Shown piece after piece: positions 7,201 to 10,406 of a stretch of 10,406 nucleotides of DNA. Position 1 is the stretch's first letter; each line of letters begins with the position of its first letter. A program made the position numbers and the translations under genes. A model generated the notes under the pieces. The model made no database searches. It saw nothing but the letters and a program-made list of their open reading frames with translations, and had not been told where the DNA came from. The stretch is from Pelagophyceae sp. CCMP2097 (taxonomy: Eukaryota; Sar; Pelagophyceae): positions 420,370 through 430,775 of the forward strand of contig MU657164.1 in NCBI GenBank assembly GCA_026770575.1, read 5' to 3'.

Positions 7201-7950
7201 CGTCTCAGAGTCCGCCGTAAAGGCGCTTCCTGCGTCGTCGGTTGAGAGCGTCGGTTGAGAGCGCAGACTTCCATCTTTCGATCCCCAGCACGTGCTTCGG
7301 TCCCCAGCGGCTTGGGAACCCCGGCGCCTCGGAACCCCGGCGCCCGGGTGCATTCTGGCGGCGTCGGACCGTCGTGGCACTTTGCAAGAGGGCCCCAAAA
7401 CAGTCACGTTGCCCCCGAATCAGAAACGTTGCCCCCGAATCAGTTGCCCCCGAATCTTCAACGCACGGCGCTTCCGAGATTGCCGGACGCGGCGCCCGAC
7501 GCCGCGTTGGCGGCCCGATTCGTAGGCGTGGCAGCGTAGGCGAAAGTTCGTCAGGACCAGCTTGCCGAGGAGTTTGGCTTTGCCGCCGTCGCAGCAGGAC
7601 GGCGTCACCGTGTACTTGACGCTCGCCACCACGTGGAGAACCACCTCGCCCCAAAGCCACCGTGACAACGGGCCCTGAAACGGGCCCTTGAAAGAGGCCA
7701 GGTGGAGCCACGCATTGAATACGGTGGCTTCGCAGGAGAGCTGCGCGCCGTCGAAACGGAGGCACAACGTGAAAAAGGTCGAGTAGTGCACTTCTGCGTC
7801 GGCCTCGCAGGCCGCGAGGAGCGAGGCGACCGAGTCGTCGGAGCAGTCTAGACGGCGCTTTTCCAAAGCCGCGCGGAGATCCAACGCCGCGATGCGGCCG
7901 TCGCCGTCTAGATCGAGCGCGTTGAAAATCTCGACGAGGCGAGGCCCAAC
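997..7950 (-). CDS. Myotubularin-family phosphoinositide phosphatase with EF-hand and PH-GRAM domains; spliced, partial at both ends
   Basis: Six minus-strand exons join in the order expected for a myotubularin: 7950-7463, 3815-3651, 3535 to about 3454 (or 3433), 2753-2646, 1457-1302 and 1225-997. Joined, they give an EF-hand pair, a PH-GRAM domain split over two exons, then the N-terminal part of the phosphatase domain. Family landmarks seen are 'KLLGKLVLTNFRL', 'VPHGCIRLVE', 'DGWAVYDAKAEYTRLGF', 'ETYPLEFLVPARL', 'AVLARSAQP' and 'LHIFDCRGRAAAVANRAAG'. Known members remove the 3-phosphate from PtdIns3P and PtdIns(3,5)P2 on endosomes, and the GRAM domain binds membrane lipid. The catalytic Cys-Ser-Asp-Gly-Trp-Asp-Arg segment follows the last visible exon and lies off the left edge. 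I therefore cannot say whether the enzyme is active or one of the common dead paralogues. The start codon is not visible. Family assignment is firm; the exact borders at 7463 and 3454/3433 are not. Confidence 0.9.
1226..1301 (-). other. Short intron between exons E and F
   Basis: The 76-base phase-0 intron starts with GTCCGT and ends with CTAG. Its middle contains runs of T and A on the minus strand, unlike the large GC-rich introns. Splicing joins '..ARSAQPM' to 'AGISHKSS..', as expected for the family. Confidence 0.85.
1302..1457 (-). CDS. Exon E: phosphatase-domain segment ('ETYPLEFLVPARL ... ARSAQP')
   Basis: A GTAG acceptor (TAG at 1460-1458) opens 52 codons in phase 0: AETYPLEFLVPARLDDETI, then 'KQAALYRSKKRLPAAVW', then 'ASSGAVLARSAQPM'. 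This follows the family pattern 'TYP..l.vP..isd.el...a.fRs.gRlPvl.Wrh...ga.l.RssQP' residue for residue. Trp and Arg of the 'W-R' pair are kept, but the usual His-Pro that follows is replaced by Ser-Ala. The exon ends at ATG|GTCCGT (donor at 1301-1300). The 76-base intron after it is the shortest in the window and is noticeably A/T-richer than the other introns. Confidence 0.92.
2317..2338. repeat. Tandem 11-bp repeat, two copies
   Basis: GGCACCAAAGT occurs at 2317-2327 and 2328-2338. Confidence 0.85.
2499..2545. repeat. Tandem array of about 11-12 bp units (CCGTTGAGGG)
   Basis: Four imperfect units of GGGACCGTTGAG / GGGCCGTTGAG follow each other. Related AAAGGGGCCGTC units continue to about 2572. 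A single unit also occurs at 2462-2471. Confidence 0.85.
2646..2753 (-). CDS. Exon D: start of myotubularin phosphatase domain ('DGWAVYD')
   Basis: This 108-base exon of 36 codons lies between a GTAG acceptor (TAG at 2756-2754) and a donor at ATG|GTCGCG (2645-2644), with phase 0 at both ends. It encodes AVDGWAVYDAKAEYTRLGF, then 'FEFEGGAWRLWNDSYEM'. This is the conserved entry to the phosphatase domain, where family members read 'GW.vYd...Ey.RqG' followed by 'wRl...N..Y..c.TYP'. The expected TYP is the first thing encoded by exon E. An in-frame TAG sits immediately before the exon, so it cannot extend further upstream. Confidence 0.9.
2754..3453 (-). other. Intron between exons C and D
   Basis: It is about 680-700 bases, depending on which donor of exon C is used, and ends at GTAG. 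No coding similarity was found inside. It includes a short direct repeat TTCGCATTCG at 3265-3274 and 3278-3287. Confidence 0.65.
3454..3535 (-). CDS. Exon C: GRAM-to-phosphatase linker ('FP...KCFAFAA')
   Basis: The exon starts after a CTAG acceptor (TAG at 3538-3536). Its first base completes the Ala codon split by the previous intron and gives '..EDF-A-FPAVPPKQPETFRLEKCFAFAAQPADA'. Myotubularins have an aromatic-Pro then Phe-Ala-Phe stretch here, about ten residues before the conserved Gly-Trp. The next exon enters in phase 0, so the donor should be phase 0. Candidates are GCG|GTTCTC (exon end 3454), which keeps the family's usual FAF-to-GW spacing, and GGT|GTTTCC (exon end 3433), which adds seven residues. 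Both donors are weak. The exon itself is well supported by phase and position, but its 3' edge is not settled. Confidence 0.72.
3536..3650 (-). other. Short intron between exons B and C
   Basis: The 115-base phase-2 intron starts with GTAAGT, the best donor in the gene, and ends with CTAG. Its removal rebuilds an Ala codon and joins '..VEDF' to 'FPAVPPK..'. Confidence 0.82.
3651..3815 (-). CDS. Exon B: second half of PH-GRAM domain
   Basis: After a GTAG acceptor (TAG at 3818-3816), the frame reads FADVCVPHGCIRLVEQ and continues through 'VRFHCRDGRRVTVNF' to 'FVEALKNCVEDF'. This is the second half of a myotubularin GRAM domain: the 'v.vPlG.I..vEk' strand, then 'l.i.ckD.r...f', then the closing helix. 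The exon holds one leading base, 54 codons and two trailing bases. It ends at TTTGC|GTAAGT (donor at 3650-3649), the only near-consensus donor in the gene. A CAG acceptor 8 bases further in (exon start 3807) is possible. All the other acceptors are TAG, which favours the one chosen. The next intron is only 115 bases and phase 2 is kept. Confidence 0.88.
4219..4254. repeat. Tandem 18-bp repeat, two copies
   Basis: GCTTTTTCAAGGCCCCTC at 4219-4236 is followed at 4237-4254 by a copy with one change. Confidence 0.9.
5417..5491. repeat. Perfect 18-bp inverted repeat with flanking direct repeats
   Basis: GCTCAAAAGTCTGTTGCG (5417-5434) has its exact reverse complement at 5474-5491, separated by 39 bases. 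The direct repeat AGCACTGTCAT flanks the pair at 5358-5368 and 5501-5511. The arrangement could be a small hairpin element remnant or a local inverted duplication. No transposase is present. It lies in the large intron, so a hairpin would also form in the pre-mRNA. Confidence 0.8.
6713..6915. repeat. Dispersed repeat, copy 1
   Basis: This A/T-richer block shares ordered words with 8985-9197: GCCAAAAGCCAA, then AGATTTGAT, TTCAATC.TAAA, GCCGCCTTGG.GCGA, CGCCTCTGGTTTT, and finally GGCCTTTTGGG.AATC. Edges are estimated by eye. It ends in a 26-bp tandem duplication. Confidence 0.6.
6896..6944. repeat. Tandem 26-bp duplication
   Basis: A 23-base identical block starting GCCTTTTGGGAATCTC lies at 6896-6918 and again at 6922-6944. 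Confidence 0.9.
7406..7456. repeat. Tandem repeat of GTTGCCCCCGAATC, three copies
   Basis: The 14-base core begins at 7408, 7428 and 7443, giving spacings of 20 and 15. It lies just beyond the proposed 3' end of exon A. The open frame of exon A runs through it to a stop, but this part is not domain-like. Confidence 0.85.
7463..7950 (-). CDS. Exon A: EF-hand pair plus first half of PH-GRAM domain
   Basis: The exon opens after a CTAG acceptor (7954-7951); that TAG is an in-frame stop, so translation must enter by splicing. It encodes about 162 residues. Residues 6-36 form a canonical EF-hand: a helix, then the loop 'DLDGDGRIAALD' (residues 13-24, with D at 1, 3, 5 and 12, G at 6, I at 8), then a second helix. 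Residues 39-64 look like the partner EF-hand, but its loop is shortened ('EADAEVHYSTF') and lacks calcium ligands. Residues 101-139 ('GEVVLHVVASVKYTV' ... 'LLGKLVLTNFRLRC') match the first strands of a GRAM domain. The two domains share one unbroken frame, so the fusion does not depend on a splice guess. The 3' border is a candidate: GC|GTTGAA at 7463/7462 gives phase 2, which fits exon B, but it leaves a basic tail (residues 146-162) not typical of the domain. An earlier donor at GGC|GTCGGG plus a small extra exon near 3923-3877 is an alternative. Confidence 0.85.
7667..7691. repeat. 12-bp tandem duplication inside exon A (in frame)
   Basis: AACGGGCCCTGA (7667-7678) is followed by AACGGGCCCTTG from 7679. 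On the minus strand this encodes the repeated 'GPFQ-GPLS' in the linker between the EF-hands and the GRAM domain. The duplication is a whole number of codons. The same GGGCCC-type words fill the introns. Confidence 0.7.
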
Positions 7951-8555
7951 CTAGCCAACCGTACCGACCGCAAAAGCGTCGTGGCTGCAGTCCTGTTTGA
8001 CGCTGGCCGCGGTTGGAAAGGGCCCTCTGCAACGTGGGCCTCTTGTCGCGGCGGCCACTCTTGGGCAGACTGCGGTCAAAGGGGGAGCGACGGTGTCTTC
8101 GAGAGGGCAACCGCTGCGGCCCCTAGTGGGGCTGGCGAGACGGGTGCATTCGGCCGTGCGAGCAACTCGGCTTGCCCATTCAGGCCCTGCAATTCGGCCC
8201 GAGGCACGAGGCACTGCGGCGTGTCCGGCGCATTGGCGCCAAAGTTTACCGACGCTCTGGAAGACGGCGACCAAACTTTGGCCTTTGTGGCTTCCAAACT
8301 TTCGGGGGTTCCAAAAGAGGCCGAGCCCGACTTGGGGCCCGCCATGCCCAGGCTCCAGGAAAGAGCTGCGGCGACTCGATGCGCCGGCCCTCCGACTGTC
8401 GAAATGGACCTTTGGAACCCACGCGCATGCCCGACGCGACTGCCAAAGCGGAGCCCGCCGGAAACCGCCCGAATGGCGCCTTGCGGCAAGAACCCCACGT
8501 CTGGAATCCGTGGAATGCCGCGAGATTCCCAGATCCATCCCCTGGGAAGTGCGGG

Positions 8556-8585
8556 GCCATTGCAGCACATGCCATTGCAGCACGT
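8556..8585. repeat. Tandem 15-bp repeat, two copies
   Basis: GCCATTGCAGCACAT at 8556-8570 is followed by GCCATTGCAGCACGT at 8571-8585. Confidence 0.9.
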
Positions 8586-8984
8586 GCCTGCCAAAGGTCC
8601 TTGTGCCGCGGCAGTCCCCCGCGGCAACGACGGGGCGTGGACACCCCCGACACGGTCCGACAAAGTTGACTCCCGCCGCTCTTTTGGCGAGTCCCCGGCA
8701 ACAGTCGAGAGTGGCCCTTCAGCGACCGATTGCAGCCCGCCCCACAAAGTCCGCCACAAGAAGTGCCAAAAAGGTCCCTCGGTGGCGAGGGGGCTCCTTT
8801 GGCGACGTTTCGCGGCAAAGCCCCACGACGCGCGACGGCCCATCGCATCTTGCTGGCTCCACCTTGCGATTCAAGGGCCTCTCTCGACGGCGCATTTTAA
8901 GACCGTCCCTGCGACGTGGGCCTCGGACTGCCCAGATGGAGAGCAGTCGCCGCGGGATGCCCCAAAGGCCAAAAGCAAAAAGGA

Positions 8985-9197
8985 AGCCAAAAGCCAAGAG
9001 CCACAACCAGAAATGGCACAATCGCAAGCAGCTCTTTCAAGATTCGATAAAATCCCAAAAAGCCGCCTTTGTGAAAAGTCGACACTTTTGGAAATAGATT
9101 TGATTCAATCCTAAATGGCCGCCTTGGTGCGAACACGCCTCTGGTTTTCAATCGTGGATTTGCTCTTGGCCTTAATTGCTTTTGGCCTTTGGGCAAT
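8985..9197. repeat. Dispersed repeat, copy 2
   Basis: Same strand and same word order as 6713-6915, including TTCAATCCTAAA (9104-9115), GCCGCCTTGGTGCGA (9119-9133) and CGCCTCTGGTTTT (9136-9148). Divergence is considerable, so the copies are old. No open frame is shared between them. Confidence 0.6.
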
Positions 9198-9610
9198 CAA
9201 GTGCTCGGGTCGCTGCGGCGTCGGCCGCCATGGCCAACTGCCCCGATCTCCAGCTCATGGAGGCACGTGGCCAAAAGGCAAAAGCCACGTTTGCACCTTT
9301 TGCCGTTTGCACCTTTTGGGACCGTCCCCGGTGGCGACCCTCTTTAGCACCGCCTCAAAAATCGCCCCCTTTGAAAGTGGTCCCCGGCGGAGCTGCGGGC
9401 AGACAGGGCCCCGGGCGCAAGAAAGGCCCCGGTGTCAAGAAAAGTGGCAAATTGGCCACGTTCCCGTGGGGCAAAAATCCCGTGGGGCAAAAGTCGCTGC
9501 GCAGGTCCCTGCAAGGCACCTGCGCAACGTCCGCGCGGCGTCCGTCCCTCTGGATAGGGGCCTGCACTTCGAACCTCCCCAAGGGGTCCATGCCCCGGGA
9601 TCCCGGAAAA

Positions 9611-9662
9611 GGCCGTACGCCAGAGAAGCGCACAAGGGCCGTATGCCAGAGAAGCGCACAAG
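9611..9662. repeat. Tandem 26-bp repeat, two copies
   Basis: Units at 9611-9636 and 9637-9662 both start GGCCGTAYGCCAGAGAAGCG and differ at one base. The near-identity implies a recent duplication. Confidence 0.92.
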
Positions 9663-9999
9663 GGCCCTTCGGCGGTCTTCGGCCGCATTTGGACAAGGCC
9701 GCCGAATTCGACCCGGCTTGCGCCGCCCCGGGACGCTTCAGGGCCGGCAAACACCTCGATGCGAGCAAGGGGCAGACAATTCGGTGCATCGGCGCATCGG
9801 CCGAAATCAAAGAGCCGTTCGCGAAACCCGTTTTTGAAGATGCATACGATTCAAAGGCCGTTTCGACCCTTGGGAACCCGCAGCGACCGCCGCGGCGCAC
9901 CCGCAAAAACGCCCTTGCTGCGGTGAAAAGGCCCCCGTGGCAACGTCCCTGTGGGACAAAAGTGACAAAAATCAAAGGGACCACGGACGCACATTGCCG

Positions 10000-10079
10000 T
10001 GACTACGTCCCTGTGTGACTACGTCCCTGTGTGGCTACGTCCCTGTGGTGGCTACGTCCCTCTGGCAAGGTCCCCGTGA
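10000..10079. repeat. Tandem 16-bp array (TGACTACGTCCCTGTG)
   Basis: Four units start at 10000, 10016, 10032 and 10049, with an extra G before the last. A related unit reading GGCAAGGTCCCCGTG follows. The next array at 10314 is built on the same consensus. Confidence 0.92.
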
Positions 10080-10313
10080 ATAGGGGCTCGTCACAAGTTC
10101 CACGACATCCGCGGCAAGCTTCCATGACAACCCTTGTGACAAAAGCCCCTTTCGGAAAAAAGGACCCAGTGACGAAAGTGGTGAACAAAGTCATCACTGA
10201 CTCATCAGAACGACGCCCTGTCGCAAAATCCCCTTTTCAAGGTCCCTAAATCAACTGCCTGTGACACGGCCCCGTGGCAACGATCCTTAACGAGGTCCCC
10301 AGACGGCCTCCGT

Positions 10314-10406
10314 GACAAGGTCCCTGTGGTGGCAAGGTCCCTGCGGTGGCAAGGTCCCTCTGACAAGGTCCCCGTGACGAGGTCCCCGCGATAAGGTCCT
10401 TGTGAC
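10314..10406. repeat. Tandem array of 14-17 bp units (GACAAGGTCCCYGTG), running off the right edge
   Basis: Successive units are 17, 17, 14, 14, 14 and 14 bases, each containing [AG]AGGTCC. Degenerate single copies of the word occur from about 10261. The array continues to the last base, so its full length is unknown. Confidence 0.9.

Larger units (their letters stand above)
3816..7462 (-). other. Large repeat-rich intron splitting the GRAM domain (about 3.6 kb)
   Basis: The two halves of one GRAM domain lie on either side, so this stretch should be intronic. A possible small extra exon after a CTAG (minus strand, 3923-3877, 'APERARGAAPCDAAS') would fit phase 0 to 2 and fill the variable GRAM loop, but it has no diagnostic motif. 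The rest holds tandem duplications, an 18-bp inverted repeat, blocks rich in GGCGCCGTC and TCGAGGG words (about 4485-4660, 5170-5350 and 5690-5760), and one copy of a dispersed repeat. Open frames on both strands here have no recognisable protein character. Confidence 0.65.
7951..10406. other. Sequence upstream of exon A; no gene recognised
   Basis: This is either a 5' intron of the myotubularin gene or intergenic DNA. No further exon with a TAG acceptor and protein-like content was found. Overlapping open frames of up to 377 residues on the plus strand and similar ones on the minus strand have low-complexity Arg/Pro/Ala-rich composition and no motif. The stretch holds one copy of the dispersed repeat, several tandem duplications, and a short-period array at the right end. 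Confidence 0.6.

Noticed and set aside
7981..9114. Pair of plus-strand open frames of 377 and 366 residues upstream of exon A
   Set aside because: They overlap each other in different frames over the same DNA with similar low-complexity content. Neither shows a recognisable family and both end in the dispersed repeat.
8897..9300. Hydrophobic, membrane-like segments on both strands (plus 'IVDLLLALIAFGLW', minus 'LLAIVPFLVVALGFWL')
   Set aside because: Both come from the same A/T-richer dispersed repeat read in opposite directions, and the other copy does not conserve either frame.
10000..10406. CRISPR-like array
   Set aside because: Units of 14-17 bp abut with no unique spacers and the units drift, so these are minisatellites.

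Overview
This window looks like part of a spliced gene from a GC-rich eukaryote, probably a protist or alga. I cannot name the lineage. There is no bacterial layout: no tightly packed genes, no ribosome-binding sites and no operon. Real protein similarity occurs only in short minus-strand blocks. These join in order, with compatible phases and GT...AG borders, into one protein of the myotubularin family (phosphoinositide 3-phosphatase).

The gene reads right to left. Exon A (about 7950-7463) encodes an EF-hand pair and the first half of a PH-GRAM domain. Exon B (3815-3651) encodes the second half of the GRAM domain. Exon C (3535 to about 3454 or 3433) encodes the linker with the family's 'FP...FAF' segment. 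Exon D (2753-2646) carries the 'DGWAVYD' entry to the phosphatase domain. Exon E (1457-1302) carries 'TYP...LVPA...ARSAQP'. Exon F (1225-997) carries 'LHIFDCRGRAAAVANRAAG'. The catalytic Cys-x5-Arg exon and the C-terminus are not present and must lie beyond the left edge. The first exon and promoter must lie to the right of 7950, probably outside the window, because exon A begins at a splice acceptor with an in-frame stop directly before it.

The rest is intron or flanking DNA: 1-996, 1458-2645, about 2754-3432, about 3816-7462, and 7951-10406. It is stop-poor and GC-rich, so it gives long meaningless open frames on both strands. It is full of short tandem duplications (periods of about 11-18 and 26 bp). 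It also holds a dispersed repeat of about 200 bp (near 6713-6915 and 8985-9197), an 18-bp perfect inverted repeat near 5417-5491, and G/C-rich short-period arrays at both ends.

The protein itself is the most interesting content. An EF-hand pair is fused in one uninterrupted reading frame to a GRAM-myotubularin phosphatase, which would suggest calcium-linked turnover of endosomal phosphoinositides. I found no convincing gene on the plus strand, no RNA gene, no CRISPR array and no intact mobile element.
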